Shown piece by piece: positions 32,839-40,767 of a stretch of DNA of 48,705 nucleotides. This DNA is from Amycolatopsis acidicola (GTDB lineage: Bacteria; Actinomycetota; Actinomycetes; Mycobacteriales; Pseudonocardiaceae). The stretch is from the NCBI RefSeq assembly GCF_007713735.2, contig NZ_VMNW02000070.1, positions 1-48,705 on the forward strand. Reading direction: 5' to 3'. Position 1 is the stretch's first letter. Each line of letters begins with the position of its first letter. The position numbers and the translations under genes are program-made. The notes below the pieces were generated by a model, which saw only the letters and a list, made by a program, of their open reading frames with translations, made no database searches and was not told where the DNA came from.

Positions 32839-33232
32839 CCTGGTCACCGGGGTCGTCATCGACGAGATGGTGCTGGTGGATATCGCTTTCGGTCTCAGCG
32901 TGGTGGGGCTGGCCGTGGTGGTGTTCGGCTGGTGGCGGCGTCGGCGCTCGGCCCGGAGTGCCGACGCCGCTGAGTCCGCTGAGTCCGTGGAGTCTGTCGA
33001 GTCCGCCGAGTCTGTCGAGTCCGAAGTGGACGATGAGGTGGAGCCGGAGCCGGAGGTCGAGGAGCCTGCGCTGGTGGTGGTCCTGCCTGGTCGTCGTCGC
33101 TATCACACGCCCGAGTGCGAGAAGGTCGCCGAGGTCGAGTCCGAGGAACTCACTCTCGACGAGGCCCGGGACGAGGGGTTTTCGGCGTGCAGCCTGTGCC
33201 ATCCCGAGCCTGTGGCGGCGCTTTCGGTCTGA
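32801..33232 (+). CDS. Membrane protein with Glu-Ser repeat linker and Cys/His knuckle
   Basis: 143 residues, last gene of the Mce operon. Two hydrophobic helices (about 2-18 and 24-46) are followed by an Arg cluster, then six exact (Ala/Val)-Glu-Ser triplets encoded by nine-base repeats (32969-33022), an acidic stretch and a C-terminal motif: YHTPECEKV, a spacer with LTLDEARDEGF, and ACSLCHP. The Cys/His spacing resembles the small metal-binding fold of Ada-type and related zinc knuckles. GAGGAGG upstream supports the ATG. No named family; a metal-binding or protein-contact role on the cytoplasmic side is inferred. Confidence 0.75.
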   Translation: MLVLILIVLSMASLVTGVVIDEMVLVDIAFGLSVVGLAVVVFGWWRRRRSARSADAAESAESVESVESAESVESEVDDEVEPEPEVEEPALVVVLPGRRRYHTPECEKVAEVESEELTLDEARDEGFSACSLCHPEPVAALSV

Positions 33233-33284
33233 TTTCGGTTTGAGTCGCGTTGCGGGCTCGGGTTGCGTTGCGGCAGCAACGGAC

Positions 33285-33299
33285 GCGCGCGGGGCGCGC
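33285..33299. terminator. Weak hairpin in convergent gap
   Basis: GCGCGC-GGG-GCGCGC forms a six-pair hairpin in the 94-base gap between the convergent Mce operon and SDR gene. A second small stem, GTTGC-GGCA-GCAAC, lies just before it. No T-tract follows, so a terminator role is only plausible. Confidence 0.3.
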
Positions 33300-33326
33300 T
33301 GTGTGTGGTCGTCGGGTGTTCCCGGC

Positions 33327-34064
33327 TCAAGCCCGCCAGATCTGCTCTCCCGCGCGCGTCAGCACGATGTTCGGCACCACGGCGTGCGCGGACAGGCGCG
33401 AGACGGTGAGTACCAGTTCGGCCACGTCGCCGGTGGTCAGCATCGCCTCGCGGGACAGGCTGTCGCGCTTCCACGCCGTCATGTCCGTGTCCACGTAACC
33501 CGGGGAAAGCGCTGTCGCTGTCACGCCGTTGCGCGACTCCTCGAGCGTGACCGTCTCGCACAAGGAGATCAGCCCCGCCTTGCTCGCCCCGTAAGCCGAC
33601 AGGCCGGACTCGCCCGCGACGCCCGTGATCGACGCGAGAGCGACGATCTTGGCGCCGTGCCGGGGGTTCGCCGCGGCCGATTTCCGAAGCAGCGGAAGGG
33701 TTTTCTGGATGAGCAGGAACTGCGCGCGCAGGTTGACGTTCAACACCAGGTCGTAGCTCTTCATCGGCAGTTCCGCGGCGGAGCCCTCCGCGCCGACGCC
33801 ACCGTTGAGCACGAGCATGTCCAGCGAGCCGTACGTGTCGCCGTGCACGGCGACAAGCTGCTCGACGTCGGCCTCCTTCGCGAGGTTGGCCACGACGGGG
33901 TTCACCTCGGCACCCGCGTCCCGCAATGAGGCCGCGGCCTCCAGCAGACCGGGCTCGCGCCGCGCCGCGATGGTCAGTGCGTAGCCTTCGCCGGCCAGCC
34001 GCCGGGCGATTTCGAGGCCGATGCCCCTTGAGGCGCCCGTGACGAGTGCGGTCCGGGTGGTCAT
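33327..34064 (-). CDS. Short-chain dehydrogenase/reductase
   Basis: 245 residues of classical SDR fold: cofactor motif TGASRGIG (residues 9-16), NGGV in place of the usual NNAG, catalytic Ser in ALASITG, and YGASK with Tyr and Lys. Oxidises or reduces a hydroxy/keto group with NAD(P). Last gene of a - operon with thiolase, acyl-CoA dehydrogenase and crotonase, so it may act as a hydroxyacyl-CoA dehydrogenase of the same chain. The motif order is complete; substrate unknown. Confidence 0.88.
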   Translation of the reverse strand: MTTRTALVTGASRGIGLEIARRLAGEGYALTIAARREPGLLEAAASLRDAGAEVNPVVANLAKEADVEQLVAVHGDTYGSLDMLVLNGGVGAEGSAAELPMKSYDLVLNVNLRAQFLLIQKTLPLLRKSAAANPRHGAKIVALASITGVAGESGLSAYGASKAGLISLCETVTLEESRNGVTATALSPGYVDTDMTAWKRDSLSREAMLTTGDVAELVLTVSRLSAHAVVPNIVLTRAGEQIWRA

Positions 34065-34083
34065 GATCGCTCCTTACGAGGGG

Positions 34084-34848
34084 CTATTTGCCCTGGAAAT
34101 TCGGTCGCCGCTTCTCCCGGAAGGCGGCGGTGCCCTCGGCGAAATCGGCGGTGCGGAACAGGGCTGTCTGCCCTTCGCGCTCGGCTTCCAGCGCGGTCTC
34201 CAGACCGGCCAGCACAGTCGCGTTGAACGCGCGTTTCGTCTGAGCGTAGGCGACAGTCGGCCCAGTCGCGAGCTTCGCGACCAGACTGTCCACAGTGTCC
34301 TGGAACTCCTCGTCCGGGACAGCCTGCGTGATGAGGCCCCAGTCTTCGGCCTGGCGGGCACCGATGCGTTCACCGAGCATCGCCATCCGCACCGCGCGGG
34401 CACGCCCGACGGCGGCGGGCACCAGCGCGGTGGCGCCACCGTCGGGCATCAGCCCCACGCCCGCGAAGGCGAGCAGGAAGTACGCGGATTCCTTGGCCAC
34501 GGTCAGATCCGCGGCGAGGGCGACCGAGCAGCCGACCCCGGCCGCGAGCCCGTTGACGGCTGCGACGACCGGTTTCGGCACCGCGCGGATCGCGCGGATC
34601 AGCCGGTTCGCGGTGTCGAGGGTCTCCTCGCCGACGTCCTGGGTGCTGTTCACCTCGGCGAGATCGGCGCCGGAACTGAACGCCCGCCCCGCCCCGGTGA
34701 GCACGATGACCCGGACGTTCTCGTCCTGGCCGTGGGTTTCGATGATCCCGGCGACCTCGTTCAGCAGTTCGCCGGTGAACGAGTTGAGCGACTCCGGCCG
34801 GTCCAGCGTGATCCGCAGGACGCCGCCGTCAAGGGAGAACCCGCCCAT
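34084..34848 (-). CDS. Enoyl-CoA hydratase/isomerase, PaaG-like
   Basis: 254-residue crotonase-fold protein. The oxyanion-hole segments AFSSGADL and NGLAAGVGCSVAL are clear. The two catalytic glutamates of hydratases are missing: their positions hold S108 and F128. It matches PaaG-type isomerases in FLLAFAGVGLMPDGG, with Asp136 at the isomerase catalytic position. It may therefore shift a double bond or rearrange a ring rather than hydrate. Between acyl-CoA dehydrogenase and SDR genes, so a role in acyl-CoA breakdown is firm, but the exact reaction is not. Confidence 0.87.
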   Translation of the reverse strand: MGGFSLDGGVLRITLDRPESLNSFTGELLNEVAGIIETHGQDENVRVIVLTGAGRAFSSGADLAEVNSTQDVGEETLDTANRLIRAIRAVPKPVVAAVNGLAAGVGCSVALAADLTVAKESAYFLLAFAGVGLMPDGGATALVPAAVGRARAVRMAMLGERIGARQAEDWGLITQAVPDEEFQDTVDSLVAKLATGPTVAYAQTKRAFNATVLAGLETALEAEREGQTALFRTADFAEGTAAFREKRRPNFQGK

Positions 34849-34849
34849 G

Positions 34850-36007
34850 TCAGCCCTCCGCCTTGGCGATGTCGCGCCCGATGATCTCCTTCATGATCTC
34901 CGTGGTGCCGCCGTAGATCGTCTGGATGCGGGAGTCGATGAACGCCTTCGCGACCGGGTATTCGAGCATGTAGCCGTACCCGCCGTGCAGCTGCACGCAC
35001 CGGTCCACCACGCGCTTCTGCACCTCGGTGGCCCACCACTTGGCCTTCGCCGCGTCCACCGCGGTCAGCTCGCCCGCGTTCAGTGCCAGGACGGACTGGT
35101 CGTGGTACGCGCGCGTCACGTCCAGCTCGGTGGCGATCTCGGCGAGCTGGAACCGGGTGTTCTGGAAATCCCCGATCGGGCGGCCGAAAGCCTTGCGCTC
35201 GAAGCAGTACTTCCGCGTCGCGGCGTACACGGCCTCCGCGCCGGCGAGCGCCGAAGTGGCGATGGACAGGCGCTCCAGCGGAAGCCGTTCCATCAGGTGC
35301 ACGAACCCGCGGCCCTCTTCGCCGAGCAGGTTGGTGACGGGCACGCGGACGTTGTCGAAGAACAGTTCGGCGGTGTCCTGGGCGTGCAGGCCGACCTTGT
35401 CGAGCTTGCGGCCGCGGGTGAACCCGGGCGTGCCGGTCTCCACCACGATCAGGCTGAACCCGCGCGAACCGGCGTCCGGGTCGGTGCGGGCCACCACGAT
35501 GACCAGGTCGGCGGTGATTCCGTTGGTGATGAACGTCTTCTGCCCGTTGATCACCCACTCGTCCCCGTCGCGCCGCGCGGTGGTGCGCACGCCCTGCAGG
35601 TCGCTGCCCGCGCCCGGCTCGGTCATCGCGATCGCGCCGATCAGCTCGCCGGACGCCATCCCCGGCAGCCAGCGCTTCGCCTGCTCCGGGGTGCTCAGCT
35701 CCTTGACGTAGGGCACGATGATGTTGTCCTGCAAGGAAAAGCTGGAGATCAGCGAGGCGGCGCCGACCTTGGCGAACTCCTCGATCACGACGGACTGGTA
35801 GCGGTAGTCGTCCTGCCCGCCGCCGCCGAGCTCCTCGGGGATGCTCAGCCCGATGATGCCCTGCTTGCCCCCGGCGAGCCACACCGGACGGTCGATGAGC
35901 CGTTCGGACTCCCACCGCTCGATCTGCGGTTCCACCTCGCGGACCACGAACTCCCGCACCGCTTCGCGATAGGTCTCGTGGTCGCTGGTGTACAAAGTGC
36001 GCTGCAT
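34850..36007 (-). CDS. Acyl-CoA dehydrogenase
   Basis: FAD enzyme of 385 residues that makes the 2,3-double bond of an acyl-CoA. Domain order: N-terminal helices (1-120), middle sheet (MTEPGAGSDLQG near 128, FITNG at 159-163), C-terminal helices with RKAFGRPIGDFQ and IYGGTTEIMKEI. The usual C-terminal Glu is Gly in IYGGT; the catalytic base fits E258 on helix G (LAGAEAVYAAT), as in isovaleryl- and long-chain dehydrogenases. That suggests a branched or long substrate. ATG 36007 follows AGGGAGC; the longer in-frame reading upstream is antisense to thiolase sequence. Confidence 0.93.
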   Translation of the reverse strand: MQRTLYTSDHETYREAVREFVVREVEPQIERWESERLIDRPVWLAGGKQGIIGLSIPEELGGGGQDDYRYQSVVIEEFAKVGAASLISSFSLQDNIIVPYVKELSTPEQAKRWLPGMASGELIGAIAMTEPGAGSDLQGVRTTARRDGDEWVINGQKTFITNGITADLVIVVARTDPDAGSRGFSLIVVETGTPGFTRGRKLDKVGLHAQDTAELFFDNVRVPVTNLLGEEGRGFVHLMERLPLERLSIATSALAGAEAVYAATRKYCFERKAFGRPIGDFQNTRFQLAEIATELDVTRAYHDQSVLALNAGELTAVDAAKAKWWATEVQKRVVDRCVQLHGGYGYMLEYPVAKAFIDSRIQTIYGGTTEIMKEIIGRDIAKAEG

Positions 36008-36018
36008 GTAGGGGCTCC

Positions 36019-37197
36019 CTAGAGACGTTCGATGAGGGTCGCGTTGGCCATGCCGCCGCCCTCGCACATGGTCTGCAGGCCGTAGCGGCCGCCGGTGGCT
36101 TCGAGGTGGTTGACCAGCGTGGTCAGCAGGCGGGTGCCGGAGGCGCCGAGCGGGTGACCCAGCGCGATCGCGCCGCCGCGCGGATTGAGCTTCTCGGGGT
36201 CGGCGCCGATTTCCCGTTGCCACACCAGGGGAACCGGGGCGAAGGCCTCGTTCACCTCGTAGGCGTCGATGTCCTCGATCGACACCCCGGCGCGCGCGAG
36301 CAGCTTCTGCGTGGCGGGGATGACGCCGGTCAGCATCAACAGCGGGTCACTGCCGGTCACCGCGAAGCTGTGGAACCGCGCCTTCGGCCGCAGGCCCAGC
36401 GCGTTCGCCTTCTCCTCGCTCATGATCAGCACGGCGGAGGCGCCATCGGTGAGCGGGGAGGAGTTACCCGGGGTGATCTTCCAGTCGATTTCGGGGAACC
36501 GCCGCGCGAGACGCTCGTCCTGGAACGAAGCCTTGAGCCCGCCCAGTTTCTCCGCGGTCGTGCCCGCCCGAACGGTCTCGTCCACGGTCAGCGTCGCGCC
36601 GTTCACGGTGATCGGCAGGATCTCCGCGTCGAACCCGCCCGAGGCGGCCGTCGCCGCGGCCCGCGCGTGCGAGCGCGCCGAGAACTCGTCCAGCTCGTCG
36701 CGGCCGAACTTCCAGCGGGCCGAGATCAGCTCCGCCGACACACCCTGGTTGACCAGGCCCTCCGGGTAGCGGGCGGCGACGGCCGGGCCCGCGGCGTTCT
36801 TGCCGAGGTTCGGCGTGCCCATCGGCACCCGGCTCATCGACTCGACGCCGCACGCGATCACCACGTCGTAGGCGCCCGAGATGACGCCCTGCGCGGCGAA
36901 ATGGGCCGCCTGCTGGCTCGAACCGCACTGCCTGTCGATCGTCGTGGCCGGCACGGCCTCGGGGAAGCCCGCGCCGAGCACCGCGTTGCGGGTGATGTTC
37001 AGTGCCTGCTCGCCCGCCTGGCTGACACACCCGCCGATCACGTCGTCCACCAGCGCGGGATCCAGGCCGGTGCGTTCGGTGAGCGCTCGGAGCGTGCGGC
37101 TGAGCAGCTCGGCCGGATGCAGTTCGGAAAGCTGACCGCCGGGCTTGCCCTTGCCGGACGGGGTGCGGATCGCGTCGACGATGACGGCGCTGGACAT
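36019..37197 (-). CDS. Acetyl-CoA C-acyltransferase (thiolase)
   Basis: Cleaves 3-ketoacyl-CoA with CoA, releasing acetyl- or propionyl-CoA. 392 residues. Active site: C91 in DRQCGSSQQA, NEAFAPV, H348 in GHPLGASG, C378 in MCEGGGMAN. DRQCGSSQQ resembles thiolases of actinobacterial steroid and long-chain pathways, but no specific subtype is claimed. GAGGAGG precedes the ATG. First gene of the - operon; divergent from 37346 with two operator copies between. Confidence 0.93.
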   Translation of the reverse strand: MSSAVIVDAIRTPSGKGKPGGQLSELHPAELLSRTLRALTERTGLDPALVDDVIGGCVSQAGEQALNITRNAVLGAGFPEAVPATTIDRQCGSSQQAAHFAAQGVISGAYDVVIACGVESMSRVPMGTPNLGKNAAGPAVAARYPEGLVNQGVSAELISARWKFGRDELDEFSARSHARAAATAASGGFDAEILPITVNGATLTVDETVRAGTTAEKLGGLKASFQDERLARRFPEIDWKITPGNSSPLTDGASAVLIMSEEKANALGLRPKARFHSFAVTGSDPLLMLTGVIPATQKLLARAGVSIEDIDAYEVNEAFAPVPLVWQREIGADPEKLNPRGGAIALGHPLGASGTRLLTTLVNHLEATGGRYGLQTMCEGGGMANATLIERL

Positions 37198-37216
37198 AGC
37201 GGACCTCCTCGGGGTT

Positions 37217-37238
37217 CTATTTAACGATCGCTAAGTAG
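37217..37238. promoter_or_regulatory. Shared operator, site 1
   Basis: A 22-base palindrome centred at 37227/37228, nine of eleven pairs matching, with core TTAACGATCGCTAAG. It lies 20 bases upstream of the thiolase start. Near-identical copies are at 37286-37305 and 48599-48615. TetR-family repressors commonly bind such sites. Confidence 0.65.
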
Positions 37239-37285
37239 GCGTCTTCCTGTCAAGATGACCGAGCGCGAGACCTGGGTCACTCGTC

Positions 37286-37305
37286 TATTTAGCGATCGCT
37301 CAGTA
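37286..37305. promoter_or_regulatory. Shared operator, site 2
   Basis: TATTTAGCGATCGCTCAGTA, centred at 37295/37296, eight of ten pairs matching, 68 bases from site 1. A candidate -10 TATTCT (37304-37309) for the + unit starts inside its right end, so binding should block transcription. Confidence 0.65.
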
Positions 37306-37345
37306 TTCTGACCGCAACTGCCGCAGACGGAGAGGGACGTGAGCA

Positions 37346-38326
37346 ATGGTGCGCACGCGGTTCTGTGAGGTGTTCGGGGTCGAGCATCCGATCGTGCAAG
37401 GCGGGATGCAGTGGGTCGGCCGGGCCGGCCTGGTCGCCGCCGTCGCGAACGCGGGTGGGCTCGGTTTCATCACCGCGCTGACCCAGCCGACGCCTGAGGA
37501 TCTCGCCAAGGAGATCGCGCGGTGCCGGGAGCTGACGGACAAACCGTTCGGCGTCAACCTGACCATCCTGCCCTCGATCAACCCGCCGCCGTATGCCGAA
37601 TATCGCGACGTGATCGTCGATTCCGGGATCCCGGTCGTGGAGACGGCCGGTTTCAACCCGGCCGAGCATCTGCCGGCGTTCCGCGCGGGCGGGGTGAAGG
37701 TGCTGCACAAGTGCACCAGCGTGCGCCACGCGGTGAAGGCGCAGGAGCTGGGCGTGGACGGCATCTCGATCGACGGGTTCGAATGCGCCGGGCATCCCGG
37801 CGAGGACGACATCCCGGGCCTGGTGCTGATCCCGGCCGCGGCCGGGAAGATCACCATCCCGATGATCGCCTCGGGCGGGTTCGGTGACGCACGCGGCCTG
37901 GTCGCGGCGCTGGCGCTGGGCGCGGACGGGATCAACATGGGCACCCGGTTCATGGCCACCGCCGAGGCGCCGGTGCACGACTCGGTCAAGCAGCGGCTCG
38001 TCGAGGCCACCGAGCGGGACACCGACCTGATCTTCCGCCCGTTGCGCAACACCGCGCGGGTCGCGCGCAACGCGATCAGCGGTGAGGTCGTTTCGGTGCT
38101 GGACAAGGGCGGCCAGTTCGAGGACGTGCGCGAGCTCGTCGCCGGCGCGCGCGGGCGCAAGGTGTTCGAGACCGGGGACCTCGACCTCGGCATCTGGACC
38201 GCCGGCCTGGTGCAGGGGATCATCCACGACATCCCCACCGTGGCCGAGCTGATTTCGAGGATCGTGACGGAGGCGGGCGAGCTGATCCAGGGTCGCCTCG
38301 CCGCGATGGTGAGGAGTGCTGAATGA
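37346..38326 (+). CDS. Nitronate monooxygenase-family FMN protein
   Basis: TIM-barrel flavoprotein of 326 residues of the 2-nitropropane dioxygenase/IMPDH-like family. Landmarks: HPIVQGGMQWVG at the start, GFITALTQPT, GVNLTILPS, SIDGFECAGHPGE and phosphate-binding MIASGGFGDARGLVAALALGADGINMGTRF (family core IASGGFGDARG). Some relatives act in actinobacterial steroid ring breakdown rather than on nitronates, and the beta-oxidation neighbours favour such a catabolic flavin role. GGAGAGGG precedes the ATG. Confidence 0.88.
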   Translation: MVRTRFCEVFGVEHPIVQGGMQWVGRAGLVAAVANAGGLGFITALTQPTPEDLAKEIARCRELTDKPFGVNLTILPSINPPPYAEYRDVIVDSGIPVVETAGFNPAEHLPAFRAGGVKVLHKCTSVRHAVKAQELGVDGISIDGFECAGHPGEDDIPGLVLIPAAAGKITIPMIASGGFGDARGLVAALALGADGINMGTRFMATAEAPVHDSVKQRLVEATERDTDLIFRPLRNTARVARNAISGEVVSVLDKGGQFEDVRELVAGARGRKVFETGDLDLGIWTAGLVQGIIHDIPTVAELISRIVTEAGELIQGRLAAMVRSAE

Positions 38327-39084
38327 AGATCGAGGACACGGTCGCGCTGGTGACCGGTGGGGCGTCCGGCCTGGGACTGGCCACGGTGCGGGCGCTGCAC
38401 GGCGCGGGCGCGAAGGTCGTGATCGTGGACCTGCCTTCATCGGAAGGCGAAGCGGTGGCGAAGGAACTCGGCGACGGCGTGGTGTTCGCCGCGGCCGACG
38501 TGACCGACGAAGAGCAGGTGACCGCGGCGCTGGACAAGGCCGCCGAGCTGGGCCAGCTGCGGATCGCGGTCAACTGCGCCGGGATCGGCAACGCGTTCAA
38601 GACCGTCGGCAAGGAGGGCCCGTTCCCGCTGCCCGACTTCACCAAGGTCGTCACCGTCAACCTGATCGGCACGTTCAACGTGATCCGCCTCGCCGCCGAG
38701 CGCATCTCGAAGGCCGACCCGGTGGGCGAGGAGCGCGGCGTCATCATCAACACCGCGTCGGTGGCGGCGTTCGAGGGCCAGATCGGGCAGGCCGCGTACT
38801 CGGCGTCCAAGGGCGGGATCGTCGGCATGACGCTGCCGATCGCGCGTGACCTCGCGAGCCTGCGGATCCGCGTCGTGACCATCGCCCCCGGGCTGTTCCA
38901 CACCCCGTTGTTCGCGGCGGCGCCGGAGAAGGTCATCAAGGCGCTGGGCGAGCAGGTCCCGCACCCGTCGCGGCTCGGCGACCCGGCGGAGTACGCCGCG
39001 CTGGCGAAGCACATCGCGGAGAACCCGATGCTCAACGGTGAGACGATCAGGCTCGACGGCGCCATCCGGATGTCGCCCCGCTGA
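38323..39084 (+). CDS. SDR dehydrogenase, 3-hydroxyacyl-CoA dehydrogenase type 2-like
   Basis: 253 residues: TGGASGLG cofactor motif, NCAG, NTASVAAFEGQIGQ with the catalytic Ser, and YSASKGG with Tyr/Lys. The IAPGLFHTP and LNGETIRLDGAIRM end match the HSD10/type 2 hydroxyacyl-CoA dehydrogenase group, which oxidises hydroxyacyl-CoA and hydroxysteroids. ATGA overlap with the preceding flavoprotein gene; together they serve the same pathway. Confidence 0.91.
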   Translation: MKIEDTVALVTGGASGLGLATVRALHGAGAKVVIVDLPSSEGEAVAKELGDGVVFAAADVTDEEQVTAALDKAAELGQLRIAVNCAGIGNAFKTVGKEGPFPLPDFTKVVTVNLIGTFNVIRLAAERISKADPVGEERGVIINTASVAAFEGQIGQAAYSASKGGIVGMTLPIARDLASLRIRVVTIAPGLFHTPLFAAAPEKVIKALGEQVPHPSRLGDPAEYAALAKHIAENPMLNGETIRLDGAIRMSPR

Positions 39085-39101
39085 CCCGAGGAGGACGCGC
39101 T

Positions 39102-40058
39102 GTGCTCGCTCTGCGCTTGACCGAATTCGCCGGCCCGGACGCGCTCCGGCTGGAAGAGGTGGACGAGCCGCGCGCGGCCGGCCGCGTCGTCGTCGAACTC
39201 GACGCGGCCGGGGTGACCTACCCGGATCTGCTGCAGTCCCAAGGGCTTTACCAGGTGAAACGGGAGCTGCCCTGCGTGCTCGGCACGGAGGGCGCGGGCA
39301 CGGTACGGGAAGGGCCCGGGTTCACTCCCGGGCAGCGGGTCGCGGTGCTCGCGTCGGAGGGCGCCTGGCAGCAGGTCGTCGTCGCGGACGACGACAAGGT
39401 GCTGCCGCTGCCCGACAACGTGCCCCTGACGACGGCCGCCGCGCTGCCGGTGAACTATCTGACCGGGCACTTCGCGCTCCGTCGCCGGGCGAAGGTCGAG
39501 CCGGGCGAGACAGTGCTGGTACACGGCGCCGCGGGTGGCGTCGGCGTCGCCGCGCTGAACCTGTGCCGGGCGTGGGGCCTGCGCGCGATCGCCGTCGTCA
39601 GCGACGACCGCAAGGCGAAAGTGGCCACCGCGGCGGGAGCCGACCACGTCGTTTTAGTCGACGGCTGGCTCGACGCGGTGCGCGAGTACACCGGCCGGCG
39701 CGGTGTGGACGTCGTGCTCGACCCCGTGGGCGGGGACCGGTTCACCGACAGCCTCCGCAGCCTCGGCCCTGAAGGCAGGGTCGTCGTGCTCGGGTTCACC
39801 GGCGGCGGCATTCCCACGGTCAAGGTGAACCGGCTGCTGCTGAACAACACTTCCGTACTCGGCGCGGGCTGGGGCGAGATCGTGCGGCAGGAGCCGGGCT
39901 ACCTGCGCCGCCAATGGGACGAGCTGTACCCGCTGCTCGCGGATGGGCGCCTGCAGGTGACCGAGCCGGAAGCCCGCCCCCTGACCGAGGCGGGCGATGC
40001 TTTGCGAGCGCTCGGAGAACGTTCGGTGGCGGGGAAGATCGTGCTGTCCCTGCGCTGA
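39102..40058 (+). CDS. NADPH:quinone reductase-like zinc-free MDR oxidoreductase
   Basis: 318-residue medium-chain reductase of the QOR type: TYPDLLQSQGLYQ, LGTEGAGTV, cofactor segment VLVHGAAGGVGVAALNLC, LDPVGGDRF. No zinc-binding Cys cluster. Reduces enones or quinones with NADPH, or acts as an enoyl reductase. GTG 39102 has GAGGAGG upstream. Ends the + unit; a strong hairpin follows. Confidence 0.9.
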   Translation: MLALRLTEFAGPDALRLEEVDEPRAAGRVVVELDAAGVTYPDLLQSQGLYQVKRELPCVLGTEGAGTVREGPGFTPGQRVAVLASEGAWQQVVVADDDKVLPLPDNVPLTTAAALPVNYLTGHFALRRRAKVEPGETVLVHGAAGGVGVAALNLCRAWGLRAIAVVSDDRKAKVATAAGADHVVLVDGWLDAVREYTGRRGVDVVLDPVGGDRFTDSLRSLGPEGRVVVLGFTGGGIPTVKVNRLLLNNTSVLGAGWGEIVRQEPGYLRRQWDELYPLLADGRLQVTEPEARPLTEAGDALRALGERSVAGKIVLSLR

Positions 40059-40070
40059 GAATTCCCGCTG

Positions 40071-40113
40071 AAGGGAGGAGGGGGCCTGCGTCGCGCAGGC
40101 CCCCTCCTCCCTT
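40071..40113 (+). terminator. Perfect 20-bp hairpin
   Basis: A 20-base arm (40071-40090) and its exact complement (40094-40113) around loop TCG, 13 bases after the quinone reductase stop. No T-tract follows, as is common in actinobacterial terminators. It separates the gene from the 17-bp array. Confidence 0.8.
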
Positions 40114-40117
40114 GTTC

Positions 40118-40716
40118 GCGCATCCCGCTCGGTGGTGTGCCTTGTTCAGTGGCGCGCCTCGTGCAGTCGCGTGGCCTGCTTGGTGGTCTGCCTCGTGCAG
40201 TCGCATGGCCTGCTCGGTGGCATGCCGCGCTCGGCTGCGTGCTTCGTTCAGTGGCGTGCCTTGCGCAGTCGCATGCCCCACTCAATGGCGTGCCCCGTTC
40301 CGCGGGTGTGCCCTGCTCGGTGGCGTGCCCCGCTCAGCTGCGTGCTTCGTGCATTGGTGGCGCGCCCGCCTCACCGGCGTGCCCCACCCAGCCGCGTGCC
40401 TCGTTCAATGGGGTGCCCTGCGCGGCCGTGTGCCGCACTCAGCCGCGTCCCCACTCAGTGGCGTGCCCCGTTCGGCGGCGTGCCCCGTGCAGCGGTGTGT
40501 CTCGTTCTGTGGCCTGCCCCGTTGAATGGCGTGCCTCGCGCAGCCGTGTGCCCAACTCGGCCGCGTGCCGCACTCGGTGGCGTGCCCCTCCTCACCGGCG
40601 TGCCCCGCTCAGCCGCGTGCCGCACTCGGTGGCGCGCCCTACTCAGCGGCGCGCCTCGCGCAGCCGTGTGCCGCACTCGATGGCGCGCCCTACTCAGCGG
40701 CGCGCCTCGCGCGTCC
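40118..40716. repeat. Degenerate 17-bp tandem repeat array, about 35 units
   Basis: The gap between the quinone reductase and LLM genes holds about 35 head-to-tail units, 31 of exactly 17 bases and the others 16, 18, 18 and 20. Typical units are GCGTGCCCCGCTCAGCC, GCGTGCCGCACTCGGTG and GCGCGCCCTACTCAGCG; the last occurs identically in units 31 and 34. The start GYGYGCC is best conserved; the second half varies. Because 17 is not a multiple of three, every reading frame cycles, and long meaningless open frames arise on both strands. No spacers, so not CRISPR. Confidence 0.85.
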
Positions 40717-40721
40717 GCGGC

Positions 40722-40761
40722 CCGCGCCCAGGATCCGCGCACCGCGCCCAGGATCCGCGCA
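40722..40761. repeat. Perfect 20-bp tandem duplication
   Basis: CCGCGCCCAGGATCCGCGCA occurs twice in a row (40722-40741, 40742-40761), between the 17-bp array and the LLM stop. Each copy contains GGATCC. Unrelated in sequence to the 17-bp units; recent slippage duplication likely. Confidence 0.85.
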
Positions 40762-40767
40762 CCGGGC

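Noticed and set aside
37217..37305. KstR or KstR2 operator
   Set aside because: The TTARCGMTCGCTMAG core does not match the AACAAGTGTT-like KstR or CAAG-NN-CTTG-like KstR2 motifs.
40118..40716. CRISPR array
   Set aside because: Units are contiguous and degenerate, with no unique spacers, leader or cas genes.
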